Below are positions 23,496 to 31,108 of a stretch of DNA of 34,021 bases, piece after piece; position 1 is the stretch's first letter; every line of letters starts with the position of its first letter. The notes below the pieces were generated by a model. It saw nothing but the letters and a program-made list of their open reading frames with translations, made no database searches and was not told where the DNA came from. The translations under genes were made by a program, and so were the position numbers. The stretch spans positions 1 through 34,021 of the forward strand of contig JAUYMJ010000081.1 of the NCBI GenBank assembly GCA_030698775.1, given 5' to 3'. Origin of the DNA: a bacterium (GTDB taxonomy: Bacteria > Patescibacteriota > Microgenomatia > Levybacterales > UBA12049).

Positions 23496-23507
23496 AAGTT
23501 ACGCACC

Positions 23508-23536
23508 ATTATACAAAACATCAGGCTTGATATCAA
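23508..23536 (-). promoter_or_regulatory. Strong promoter of the 241-aa hypothetical gene
   Basis: On the minus strand TTGATA (23531-23536) and a perfect TATAAT (23508-23513) are exactly 17 nt apart. The -10 ends 12 nt before the ATG, giving a leader of about 5 nt. The -35 lies within a 10-bp palindrome, TTGATATCAA (23527-23536). Confidence 0.65.
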
Positions 23537-23560
23537 ACTATGAGTTTATTGGCAGCCGGA

Positions 23561-24127
23561 TTACAAATCCAGGCGCATAAATATCGCGCGGCTTTTCAGG
23601 CGGCGCTCGAGGATACTCTCGATGAATGAATGAGTATCAACAGACAGGGATGCTGCTTGCGGCGTATGCCAATAGCCAAGAAGTGTAAGAAGTGTTACCT
23701 CAAATTCGTGGATGACAAAGAGTGCTTCCTGACTCAGGTCAGAATTACATCGCGACAAACGGTGCAAGGTATTTTTCAAAAGAAAATAAACCTGATGATG
23801 CTCCTGGTTTTCAGGACACAACCCATCAACAAGCTCGCAAATGTGGTATGCAAAACCGATTTTCTGCAGATCCTCTTTAAGGTCAGAGCAAGTATCGGTA
23901 GCTGTTGCTTCGGTCAATATTGGGCTTCGTGATGCCTGGTACAGTGTCAGAATAACCGTATTTAGAAGCTCGACGTGGGCTGATCGGCGGCTAGGAACGC
24001 GCCTGATGCCTTTTGCCTTTACAGAAAGCTTGCCGTGGTCTCTTGTGAAAACAGTAAGAAGACGATCTGCCTCTCCGACATTCCGCCTATTAATAATTAT
24101 TCCTTCTGTTTTGTAGGTTCGGATCAT
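23561..24127 (-). CDS. recO: RecO, DNA repair and recombination mediator (short form)
   Basis: RecO loads RecA onto SSB-coated single-stranded DNA with RecR. The 188-aa product begins with the typical OB-fold: RTYKTEGIIINRRNVGEADRLLTVFTRDHGKLSVKAKGIR (residues 3-42, family blocks VLxxRxxGExDrlLTlfT and GKlsxxAkGvRr). A helical region follows (FAYHICELVDGLCPENQEHHQVY, HEFEVTLLTLLGYW). Usual length is about 230-250 aa, so the C-terminal part is shortened. No CxxC zinc motif is visible. It is preceded by a CTAG-rich intergenic element and a TCTAAT box 9 nt before the ATG. Confidence 0.88.
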   Translation of the reverse strand: MIRTYKTEGIIINRRNVGEADRLLTVFTRDHGKLSVKAKGIRRVPSRRSAHVELLNTVILTLYQASRSPILTEATATDTCSDLKEDLQKIGFAYHICELVDGLCPENQEHHQVYFLLKNTLHRLSRCNSDLSQEALFVIHEFEVTLLTLLGYWHTPQAASLSVDTHSFIESILERRLKSRAIFMRLDL

Positions 24128-24136
24128 AAGGCAGGC

Positions 24137-24142
24137 ATTAGA
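24137..24142 (-). promoter_or_regulatory. Putative -10 box of recO
   Basis: TCTAAT on the minus strand ends 9 nt before the recO ATG. The -35 region is not convincing. It is the same close spacing seen at other genes in this window. Confidence 0.35.
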
Positions 24143-24162
24143 TACTAGTAGCTAGATATTAG

Positions 24163-24196
24163 AAAAAACTCTAGTTCACTAATACCTAATAACTAG
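24163..24196 (-). terminator. Putative intrinsic terminator after the polysaccharide cluster
   Basis: On the minus strand CTAGTT (24191-24196) pairs with AACTAG (24171-24176) around a 14-nt loop, followed after AG by six T (24163-24168). It lies 4 nt after the stop of the DUF4012 gene. The 6-bp stem is weak, so efficiency is uncertain. Confidence 0.4.
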
Positions 24197-24199
24197 TGC

Positions 24200-26143
24200 C
24201 TACATCTTTAGCTTCAATTCTTTATCGGTAAGGAGCGGAAATTTCTCAATCGTACGATTATTGACTTTAATTGTGTATTCGTTATTGTCGGTGCCCGGCT
24301 GTTTCTGGATCAACAACGGCAACATGCCTTTTTCAACTTTAAACGGAAGAAGGTAGGTTAGTGTATATGTCGTTTTCCCCAAGGGACGAACTGTGATGAA
24401 TCCATCAAACACGGTCTTACCCAAATCCTCGTGGGTTGTCACTTTCACTTCAGAACCTTTTGCGCTGATCAGCTTGCTCCCTTTGGGAACATACACCCTC
24501 ACCCAATCCCGAAGTTCCGCGTTCAAGCAGAGGCCCCCGCGCTCGAGATTACAATCAGAAGGTGCGTGTGTATTTTTATAATCAATGGTTACTGTCTTTT
24601 CGATCTGCCCGTCCCCTTTTACGTTGTAGACAACACCAACAGCCTGATTGGTGAAAAGATTCGACTTAGCTCCTCCGAAATTGGCGTCATTAATGTGCAA
24701 ATAGTCACCATCAAAAGGAAGAATTCTTCCGGCGGCATTGAGCGCCTCGATTCCGGACTGTGCATTTTTGTCATAGAGGTCAAAAAGGACATGCTTCTGC
24801 TGCACCTCGGTAATCAAATCTTGAAAGAGCGGGCCCCAGTAGAGTTTGGGTGATGATTTCAGCGCTTTCTCCATTAACGCATAAAGAAGCGTTCCAAGAA
24901 GGTCTTTCCTCCCTGTTTTGACGTAATTCACCGGTCGTGAGATATTGTCTTCAAGCGTATAAATCACCTGCGGGCAATCACAGCGCGGATCGTTTTTCGT
25001 GGTAAACGAGATGCCTCCGGCAGTGATTTGGTCATCAAGTATCTTCAAAACCGATACGAGCACATGTGTATCAAGCGCTATGATACCGTCAACCTCTACT
25101 TTTTGTCCTGCTTTGTCGTACATTGCCCTAAATGTTTTCATGGATTCAATAAAATCAGGTGAAAGATTGGAGTCCCGAAGGTTAAGCGTGTTGACTTTTG
25201 GTAAGTATTTAAGGATGGGTTCCGGAGCCTTCTGCTTATTCGGAATAGAATCATCCAAAGTATAAATATCGTCAGATCTGTCAACATGAATTACCCCTTT
25301 ATCAATCCTAAAAACAGCATAGGCAGTGATGAACCCACCGGTCGGACGGAGCTCTTTGTCGTTCTGGAAAAGGATGAGATACTTCTTCTCCTCAGCTTCA
25401 CCAAGAAGCGAAGGCAATACTTTTATGAGTGGCTGTGCCTCATCGACGAACGTCACCCCTTGGTCGGTCAGATCACGCAGTTGTTTAAGTTGAGAATTCG
25501 CCTTTTTACCGAAAAGAAGTGACGGGTAGTGATTTGGGTCTATTTTGTCAACCTCATCCCGCATGGCAACAAGGGATTTAGATAATTCATTAATTTTGGG
25601 TGTCACCTTACCCATTGTCAAAACGGCAGTCTTTATTCGCTCTTCAGCTGTCCCGCCGACAAAACTTCCCTGTCCTTTCAATCCAAGAACATCTGCGTAT
25701 GGGGCTAGGGAATTGAGGAGGATTTCACCTGTCTCTATACCATGTGTCCCTGCCTTTACCAAATGGTCAGCGTCACTGTAATACCACCCTGCGATCGGAA
25801 TAAACTGGACAAAGGAGAAGCTATTGAGGTCCTTTTGTGTTTTTGCTATGAGCACCTTTGTATTTTTGAGCTCTTTTTGCGCTTGTTCTATATTCTGATT
25901 TTTCAGATACGCAGCAACAGTCTTTGCCGACTGGTAGGTCGCCCTGGCGGAAGAGTAGGTTTTTTGCGCAGGAAGGATGATGGTAAACACGGAGAGAATT
26001 GCAATAATGACAAGGCCCGCAATAATGACTGCAGAATTCTTGCCAAAGTGAAGCTTGAAATTCATTCGAGCTGCAGCTACCCTGCGCTCCTTGCTTTTTT
26101 TAGGATCTTTCTGCTCAAGATCAATCTTTTGAAAACCGTCCAT
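24200..26143 (-). CDS. DUF4012 domain membrane protein
   Basis: The 647-aa product matches the DUF4012 family, whose function is unknown. It has a basic, charged cytoplasmic N-terminus (1-36), one membrane segment (about 38-58), then a helical, coiled-coil-like stretch (TYQSAKTVAAYLKNQNIEQA and onward) before the DUF4012 core. The core carries the hallmark KYLILFQNDKELRPTGGFI (about residues 255-273) and later DPRCDCPQV. A C-terminal beta-rich region follows the core. Most of the protein should be outside the membrane. The family is common in Patescibacteria and Actinobacteria near polysaccharide genes, which fits here: it follows the initiating sugar transferase. A role in surface polymer handling is an inference. 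Confidence 0.85.
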   Translation of the reverse strand: MDGFQKIDLEQKDPKKSKERRVAAARMNFKLHFGKNSAVIIAGLVIIAILSVFTIILPAQKTYSSARATYQSAKTVAAYLKNQNIEQAQKELKNTKVLIAKTQKDLNSFSFVQFIPIAGWYYSDADHLVKAGTHGIETGEILLNSLAPYADVLGLKGQGSFVGGTAEERIKTAVLTMGKVTPKINELSKSLVAMRDEVDKIDPNHYPSLLFGKKANSQLKQLRDLTDQGVTFVDEAQPLIKVLPSLLGEAEEKKYLILFQNDKELRPTGGFITAYAVFRIDKGVIHVDRSDDIYTLDDSIPNKQKAPEPILKYLPKVNTLNLRDSNLSPDFIESMKTFRAMYDKAGQKVEVDGIIALDTHVLVSVLKILDDQITAGGISFTTKNDPRCDCPQVIYTLEDNISRPVNYVKTGRKDLLGTLLYALMEKALKSSPKLYWGPLFQDLITEVQQKHVLFDLYDKNAQSGIEALNAAGRILPFDGDYLHINDANFGGAKSNLFTNQAVGVVYNVKGDGQIEKTVTIDYKNTHAPSDCNLERGGLCLNAELRDWVRVYVPKGSKLISAKGSEVKVTTHEDLGKTVFDGFITVRPLGKTTYTLTYLLPFKVEKGMLPLLIQKQPGTDNNEYTIKVNNRTIEKFPLLTDKELKLKM

Positions 26144-26158
26144 AAAAGGTATAGTCCA

Positions 26159-26188
26159 ATCTTACTCAACAGGAGTATTTCTTGTCAA
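26159..26188 (-). promoter_or_regulatory. Possible promoter of the DUF4012 gene
   Basis: On the minus strand a perfect TTGACA (26183-26188) is followed after 18 nt by TAAGAT (26159-26164), 15 nt before the ATG. It starts directly after the stop of the preceding gene. The -10 matches only four of six consensus bases. Confidence 0.4.
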
Positions 26189-26854
26189 TCACAATGCCCC
26201 TTTTCCCGAAATCATTGCCCAGGGAGTTTTGAGGACAATACCCAGGTCATAGAGGATCGATCGATGCCTCACATATTCAGCATCCATTTGGATTCTTTTG
26301 TCAAAATTTATTTCTGACCGACCCGATACCTGCCAGTATCCGGTGAGCCCCGGTTTTACCGAGAGTACGATTTTCACAGCATCTTTCGTTTCCGGATATT
26401 TTTTTTGTTGATCCCGAAGCTCATCCGGATAATATGCCCGCGGACCAACCAAGCTCATGTCACCGCGAAGAATATTCGCGAGTTGAGGAACCTCGTCTAT
26501 TGAGTGTTTCCGTAAAAACCTACCGACTGTGGTTATCCTAGGGTCATCCCTCAACTTATAACTCCCTTTTTTGTACCGTTCGTAGAGCGCGGCAAGTTCC
26601 GGGTCTTCCCGGAGCAGTTCATGTGCGTTTTGGATCATCGAACGCAACTTATACATTTTAAATGGCTTGCCGCTTTTCCCGATCCGTTCAGGTGTATCGG
26701 CAAACACTGGACCTCTGCTGTCAAGTTTGATTGCTAATGCTGAGAGAAGAAGGATAGGTGAGAAAAAGAGAAGGAGAAAAGAAGAAAAAAGAATATCGAG
26801 GCTACGCTTCACGATCTCGTACGTTGCGCTCTTTGTAACTTCTTTGTAGGGCAT
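26189..26854 (-). CDS. Initiating phosphoglycosyltransferase (PglC/WcaJ-type sugar transferase)
   Basis: This family transfers a sugar-1-phosphate from a nucleotide sugar to undecaprenyl phosphate, starting a polysaccharide repeat. The 221-aa product has a hydrophobic membrane-insertion segment (about residues 19-43), then RGPVFADTPERIGKSGKPF and YKLRSM. The catalytic Asp-Glu dyad is D120-E121 in KHSIDEVPQLANILRGDMS, followed by LVGPRAYYP, then PGLTGYWQVSGRS and the C-terminal YDLGIVLKT. Length matches the small, monotopic class rather than the large multi-membrane WbaP form. It starts 1 nt after manC, with no Shine-Dalgarno, and is followed by the DUF4012 gene. The sugar substrate cannot be read from sequence. 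Confidence 0.93.
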   Translation of the reverse strand: MPYKEVTKSATYEIVKRSLDILFSSFLLLFFSPILLLSALAIKLDSRGPVFADTPERIGKSGKPFKMYKLRSMIQNAHELLREDPELAALYERYKKGSYKLRDDPRITTVGRFLRKHSIDEVPQLANILRGDMSLVGPRAYYPDELRDQQKKYPETKDAVKIVLSVKPGLTGYWQVSGRSEINFDKRIQMDAEYVRHRSILYDLGIVLKTPWAMISGKGAL

Positions 26855-26855
26855 A

Positions 26856-27941
26856 TTAGGTGAGATGCTCCCTCTGTGTTCCGGAAAGCTTCTCTACCAC
26901 CTTCTTTATCTTCGGAACCGCATTTTTTGGGCAGATGAGGATGACATCATCCGTCACTATCGTGACATATCCGTCAAGATCAATTCCGACAACCAGCTGC
27001 TTCCCTTCATTGAATATGATGCTGTCACGAGAGTCTTCAACAAGCACGTCGCCTTTTATTACGTTTTGATGTTCCGAATCGGTCAACGCCTCCTTCAAAG
27101 ACTCCCACGCACCAACATCACTCCAACCAAGGTCGGCTGAGAACACAATAACATTACTCCCAACAAGCTTCGTCAATACCGCATCGTCAAAACTTATCTT
27201 CTCAAGAGTCGGGTAAATCCTCTCGAGGTGTTCCTGATAGTCATTTGTACCGTATGCTCCGGCTATCACAGCGATCTGTTCAAACATATCATGCACATGC
27301 TCTCTGAAGAGAGTCGTCAAAAACCCTGGCGATGTCACAAAATAACCTAGGTTCCAGACGTATTTTTTGCTTTTGAAATATGCTTCGGCATCATCTGGCT
27401 TTGGCCGGTAATGCAACTTCAGAAACTCATAGACGTGGATGCTATCCTCATCGAGGATCTTCTCGCCGACCTCAATCCACCCCATATTTTGGTTTGCAAA
27501 CCGTGGCTTTTGGCCAATAAAAATAAAATCCGCGCCTTTCTCCTTAATTTTCTCACCTGCGATGAGAAGTATTTTTCGAAAAAGAGCCTCCTGCTTCACC
27601 ACATGGTCGCTCCACAAAATAGCGACCGGCTCATCGTCACCAAACCGTTTCTGGAGTATCGCAGCAGCTAATCCGAGGGACGGACCGACATCTCTCATTG
27701 CCGGCTCAAAGATAAAATTTTCCTTCGGGATCATTGATAACTGCTCAAAAACGATATCCTCGTATTGCTTACCTGTCGCGATAAATATGTCAGAGGGAGA
27801 AAAGGTAGGAAGAAGTCTGTCCACCGTTTGCTGGATTGTCGATTTATCACCAATAAGTTTTCCGAACTGCTTTGGTGAATTTTTTCTTGATAGTGGCCAT
27901 AATCTTGTTCCGGCTCCTCCCGCAAATATAATAAGTTTCAT
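26856..27941 (-). CDS. manC: Mannose-1-phosphate guanylyltransferase (ManC type, no isomerase domain)
   Basis: The enzyme would make GDP-mannose from mannose-1-phosphate and GTP. The 361-aa product starts FAGGAGTRLWPLSRKNSPKQF (residues 6-26), the diagnostic ManC signature. Metal-binding Asp112 is in ILWSDHVV, and WNLGYF, DDAVLTKL and DLGWSDVGAWESL follow, all typical of the family. The C-terminal mannose-6-phosphate isomerase cupin found in about 470-aa bifunctional forms is absent. In place of the usual FxEKP the protein has FLKLHYRPKPD, a minor deviation. It overlaps the upstream glycosyltransferase by 4 nt (ATGA), pointing to a shared pathway and making GDP-mannose a likely donor. Confidence 0.9.
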   Translation of the reverse strand: MKLIIFAGGAGTRLWPLSRKNSPKQFGKLIGDKSTIQQTVDRLLPTFSPSDIFIATGKQYEDIVFEQLSMIPKENFIFEPAMRDVGPSLGLAAAILQKRFGDDEPVAILWSDHVVKQEALFRKILLIAGEKIKEKGADFIFIGQKPRFANQNMGWIEVGEKILDEDSIHVYEFLKLHYRPKPDDAEAYFKSKKYVWNLGYFVTSPGFLTTLFREHVHDMFEQIAVIAGAYGTNDYQEHLERIYPTLEKISFDDAVLTKLVGSNVIVFSADLGWSDVGAWESLKEALTDSEHQNVIKGDVLVEDSRDSIIFNEGKQLVVGIDLDGYVTIVTDDVILICPKNAVPKIKKVVEKLSGTQREHLT

Positions 27942-29020
27942 AGTTTTTTCATTTCCTCTCGCTCTATCAAGGAGAAAAATTCGCTTTTAAATCGCTCTTT
28001 ACTGAAATGCGCAGCCTGCTTCTTACAGATAGCAGCGTCGAATTTTTTCTTCTGAAATCTTCTCAAGGCATTTCTGAGTGCTTTGATCGTTTGTGGATAG
28101 AAAAAAATCCCGGTCTTTCCATCAATCATTGTCTCCAACGCCCCGCCTGCGCGAAGCGCAATAACCGGCTTTCCATATTTTTGGGCTTCCAAAATAGTAA
28201 GCCCAAAATCTTCTCTCCCGGGAAAAATAAGACCCTGACAACCCTTATAATACTGGACGAGTTCTTCGTCAGTCAAGTTACCGACAAATTCTACAGTCGG
28301 CCCTGCAACGGATTTTAGCATCGAAAGCTGCGATCCTGTGCCTACTATTTTCAATGGCAGCTGCAGTTCATTACATGCCTTGATAGCAAGGTCGATTCGT
28401 TTGTAAGGAACGAGCCTTGACACGACGAGAAAAAACTTTCCTCGCTTCCGGGTTGAGCTTCCGCTATCATCAATAGCGAGAGGAGGATAAATCACAGGGA
28501 CATCTTCTCGATAATATTTCTTGATTCTTTTTCTTACCTCATTTGAAATCGCAATGATACTATCCGGCCTACTTATCGCAATTTTGTCCCAATAACGAAG
28601 GTAGAAAACGAACGGAAAAGCCAGAATCCGCAGGAACGGATTAAGAAAATAATCTGCGTACCCGCTCCAAAGATAGCGTGTCGGAGTGAGGCAATAGCAA
28701 ATGTGCCTCGTGTGGGGATGCGTTATGATGCCTTTTGCCGACTCACTTGTGACAGAAATGACAAGGTCAAAATCTGCAAAAGTAAAACTCTCAAATGCCA
28801 ACGGCATAAGGACGGGGAAAAACTCATGCGCTTCTTTTGCAAATGGTATGGACTGAAGAAACGATGTTCTTACGTTAAAGTCTTTCGCCCAAGAGGCATG
28901 AGCGGGATTGTAGACCGAGGTATAAAGTGGCGCATTTGGAAAAAGTTCGTGAAGTGCAAGAAGTATCCGCTCCGCCCCTCCCCACTTATTAACCCGATCA
29001 TACACTATTGCTACTCGCAT
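27938..29020 (-). CDS. GT4-family glycosyltransferase, WbaZ-like
   Basis: The 360-aa product is a GT-B retaining glycosyltransferase. The N-terminal acceptor half has VYDRVNKWGGAERILLAL and TPTRYLWSGYADYF, blocks reminiscent of WbaZ-like mannosyltransferases. The donor half has VSRLVPYKRIDLAI, and the EX7E motif in REDFGLTILEAQKYGKPVIA with the invariant Glu pair. No membrane segment is certain, so it probably acts at the cytoplasmic membrane face. It overlaps manC by 4 nt, which suggests it uses GDP-mannose. A TAGATT box preceded by TGA lies 6 nt before the ATG. Confidence 0.85.
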   Translation of the reverse strand: MRVAIVYDRVNKWGGAERILLALHELFPNAPLYTSVYNPAHASWAKDFNVRTSFLQSIPFAKEAHEFFPVLMPLAFESFTFADFDLVISVTSESAKGIITHPHTRHICYCLTPTRYLWSGYADYFLNPFLRILAFPFVFYLRYWDKIAISRPDSIIAISNEVRKRIKKYYREDVPVIYPPLAIDDSGSSTRKRGKFFLVVSRLVPYKRIDLAIKACNELQLPLKIVGTGSQLSMLKSVAGPTVEFVGNLTDEELVQYYKGCQGLIFPGREDFGLTILEAQKYGKPVIALRAGGALETMIDGKTGIFFYPQTIKALRNALRRFQKKKFDAAICKKQAAHFSKERFKSEFFSLIEREEMKKL

Positions 29021-29026
29021 GCACCA

Positions 29027-29035
29027 AATCTATCA
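29027..29035 (-). promoter_or_regulatory. Possible extended -10 of the WbaZ-like gene
   Basis: On the minus strand TGA then TAGATT (29027-29032) ends 6 nt before the ATG at 29020. The match is four of six bases plus the extended TGn. It sits in the 36-nt gap between two glycosyltransferase genes. Confidence 0.3.
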
Positions 29036-29056
29036 CAAATAGGCAGTTTATTTTGT

Positions 29057-30169
29057 TCATCCCGAAAAACAACTCTCATACACAGCCAAAGTCTCTCTCG
29101 CCATTTTACTCCAGGAAAACGATGCAGCATGCCTGATCCCTGTCTTTCTGAGATCGGTAAGGAATTTTGCATCGTTTTTTTCAAGGACAGATTGCATTGC
29201 CGTTGCAATACTTTCAACATCCTGCGGATCAAAATAGATTGCTGCATTATTACATATTTCACGAAGCGATGGAATATCCGATGCGAGAACCACACAGTCA
29301 TTTGCCATCGCTTCAAGAGGCGTCAGCCCAAACCCTTCCATGAGTGAAGGCATAACAAGTGCAATTGCATTATGATAAAGGGCAGCTAACTCATCGTCGC
29401 CTCTTGCCTCAAAAAAAATTACCTTGTCTTTCTCAGCTATTTCAGCTTTTAACCGTTGATAGAAAAAATCGTTTTTACCTGCCAACACGAGTGAAATATC
29501 CTTATCAGCTTTACTAATGATCCGAAAGGCTTCAAGAAGGTTATTCAGGTTCTTGTGGGGATAAGCATTACCAACATAGAGAAAATATTTTCCTTGTGCA
29601 GGTATACGAGTATTTTGGGAGTTGAAATCTTTTATTGCCTCATCAACTCCTTCATATGTCACAGTCACTTTTTGGGTAGGAACTTTCAGATGGTCTACAA
29701 TCTCTTTTTTTGTGGAATTCGAAACTGCAATAACTTTTTTTGATCTCTTCGCAGCTTGCAGGATGACGTATTTATACCCCTGTAATTTAAGCCAGTACAA
29801 AGGGTATGGTAGAGTTGAAGACTTACCCGTTGGGAAATGATGGATGATCAAATCATGGATAGTTACGACAAATGGCCGGGGATACAAAATAGGGACAGAA
29901 AAGTAAGGAAAATGGACCAGATCAAGATTTTCTTTTAAGAGTACTTCCGGAAAGCGCAATTGCTCCTCTAGGGTATGCCACCGGATATCAGTGCTAACTA
30001 TTTGCCATTTTCCATTTGCCATTTGCGATACTTGCTCCTCGTCTTTTGGCAAAACAAACAACGTGTACTCATTGTGCTTATCGATTATGGCCAACTCCCT
30101 AACCAAGTTTCTCGTATATCTTCCCACTCCTGTCTCATTCCACAAGCGGCAATCAATCCCGATTCGCAT
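29057..30169 (-). CDS. GT4-family glycosyltransferase
   Basis: The 370-aa product begins RIGIDCRLWNETGVGRYTRNL, the classic N-terminus of a large group of GT4 enzymes that includes mannosyltransferases of O-antigen and capsule clusters. The donor-binding half shows YFLYVGNAYPHKNLNNLLEAF and the EX7E motif in SLMEGFGLTPLEAMAND, then VVLASDIPSLREICNNAAIYFDP. I chose the ATG at 30169 rather than 30184, because TATACT ends 6 nt before it and the family motif starts right there. Residues 56-65 (QMANGKWQIV region) are encoded by an 11-bp direct repeat and may be a recent small insertion. Donor and acceptor are unknown. Confidence 0.87.
   Translation of the reverse strand: MRIGIDCRLWNETGVGRYTRNLVRELAIIDKHNEYTLFVLPKDEEQVSQMANGKWQIVSTDIRWHTLEEQLRFPEVLLKENLDLVHFPYFSVPILYPRPFVVTIHDLIIHHFPTGKSSTLPYPLYWLKLQGYKYVILQAAKRSKKVIAVSNSTKKEIVDHLKVPTQKVTVTYEGVDEAIKDFNSQNTRIPAQGKYFLYVGNAYPHKNLNNLLEAFRIISKADKDISLVLAGKNDFFYQRLKAEIAEKDKVIFFEARGDDELAALYHNAIALVMPSLMEGFGLTPLEAMANDCVVLASDIPSLREICNNAAIYFDPQDVESIATAMQSVLEKNDAKFLTDLRKTGIRHAASFSWSKMARETLAVYESCFSG
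29999..30023. repeat. Short direct repeat within a GT4 gene
   Basis: ATTTGCCATTT occurs twice, 3 nt apart, inside the coding sequence (about 29999-30023). It encodes a MANGKWQIV-like segment between two conserved regions, so it is tolerated in a loop. A related word, CATTTGCCATCC, is in the next gene at about 30736. Confidence 0.35.
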
Positions 30170-30175
30170 AGAGAA

Positions 30176-30181
30176 AGTATA
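30176..30181 (-). promoter_or_regulatory. Putative -10 box of the second GT4 gene
   Basis: TATACT on the minus strand ends 6 nt before the ATG at 30169. No clear -35 is seen. A start of transcription at about the ATG is predicted. Confidence 0.35.
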
Positions 30182-30208
30182 CATGCGGATCCCGAAGAAG
30201 TCTAACCG

Positions 30209-31108
30209 TCACTCGATCGTCGCAAGTGTCCTCCGAAGCTTTTGGTCAATTGCATAAAAAACAAGTGACATAATAAGGGATGGGTATTTGTCCGTGTAGT
30301 GTTTCTTGTAAAACGTCTTCATTGCCGTAAATCGCTGGTTTGTGACCCATTTTTTTGTTTCAATATTAGCTTTTGATATTTGTTGTGATTCTTTTTTTAT
30401 CCCGCTTGATGCACCTTTGAGATGTAAAATCTCAACGTCAGGAACAAAATAAATTTTCCATCCGTTTTGCTTGAGCATATAGCAAAAATCAATATCTTCA
30501 CCGTAGAAGAAATAATCTTCATCCCACCATCCAACTTGTTCACCGGCTTCTCTTCTTACGATCATGAATGCACCGGCCAATGCATCTATCTCATGTGTCT
30601 TCATTACATCCTTCCATGCCAGATGGTAGCCGTTAAAAAACATTGAGTTTGGAAATACCTTTGACAGTCCCGAAAAGTGACACAGGGCATTCCATGGGGT
30701 AGGAAAACCCCTATGCGCCGCATCATCAAGCTGCCCATTTGCCATCCTAACAAAACACGTTGCTGCCCCGGCTCGCTGCTGGTTGTCCATAAACTCCACC
30801 ATATATTGCAATGTTTTCTCAGGAACCACAGTATCTGAATTTAAAAACAATATATATCTTCCGGATGACTCCTTTATACCGATATTATTAGCTTTTGAAA
30901 ATCCGACGTTCTCTTTATTCGCAATTACGTTTACTTTCGAGTTGTATTGTTGCATTCTTTTTACCGAGTCATCTTTTGATGCATTATCAACCACAATTAC
31001 CTCAAACGTAATCCCGCTGATGTGTTCGTAAAGAGACCGAAGACACGCGAGAGTTAAATCTTCCGTGTTAAAACTTACGATAATAATCGAGAGATCAATT
31101 TTTTTCAT
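30209..31108 (-). CDS. GT2-family glycosyltransferase
   Basis: The 299-aa product is a GT-A inverting glycosyltransferase. Its N-terminus DLSIIIVSFNTEDLTLACLRSL, followed by VIVVDNASKDDSV and GFSKANNIGI, forms the nucleotide-binding domain. The metal-binding motif is LFLNSDTVVP (DxD-type). Later ALAGAFMIVRREAGEQVGWWDEDYFFYGEDIDFCYML matches the rhamnosyltransferase-like subgroup (GAFMlvRr...vGgfDEdfFmYgEDvDl), with the catalytic base region in GEDIDF. The C-terminus is basic and may associate with the membrane. It overlaps the upstream GT4 gene by 14 nt. The sugar transferred cannot be told. Confidence 0.9.
   Translation of the reverse strand: MKKIDLSIIIVSFNTEDLTLACLRSLYEHISGITFEVIVVDNASKDDSVKRMQQYNSKVNVIANKENVGFSKANNIGIKESSGRYILFLNSDTVVPEKTLQYMVEFMDNQQRAGAATCFVRMANGQLDDAAHRGFPTPWNALCHFSGLSKVFPNSMFFNGYHLAWKDVMKTHEIDALAGAFMIVRREAGEQVGWWDEDYFFYGEDIDFCYMLKQNGWKIYFVPDVEILHLKGASSGIKKESQQISKANIETKKWVTNQRFTAMKTFYKKHYTDKYPSLIMSLVFYAIDQKLRRTLATIE

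Larger units (their letters stand above)
24131..24197. repeat. CTAG-rich imperfect inverted repeat
   Basis: The gap between the DUF4012 gene and recO holds four CTAG tetranucleotides and repeated TATTAG/TACTAG-like words in 67 nt. Ends GGCA (24134-24137) and TGCC (24197-24200) are complementary, and about 15 bp of imperfect stem can form inward from them. CTAG is usually rare in bacterial DNA, so the density stands out. It may be a dispersed repeat or a structured 3' region. Confidence 0.4.
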
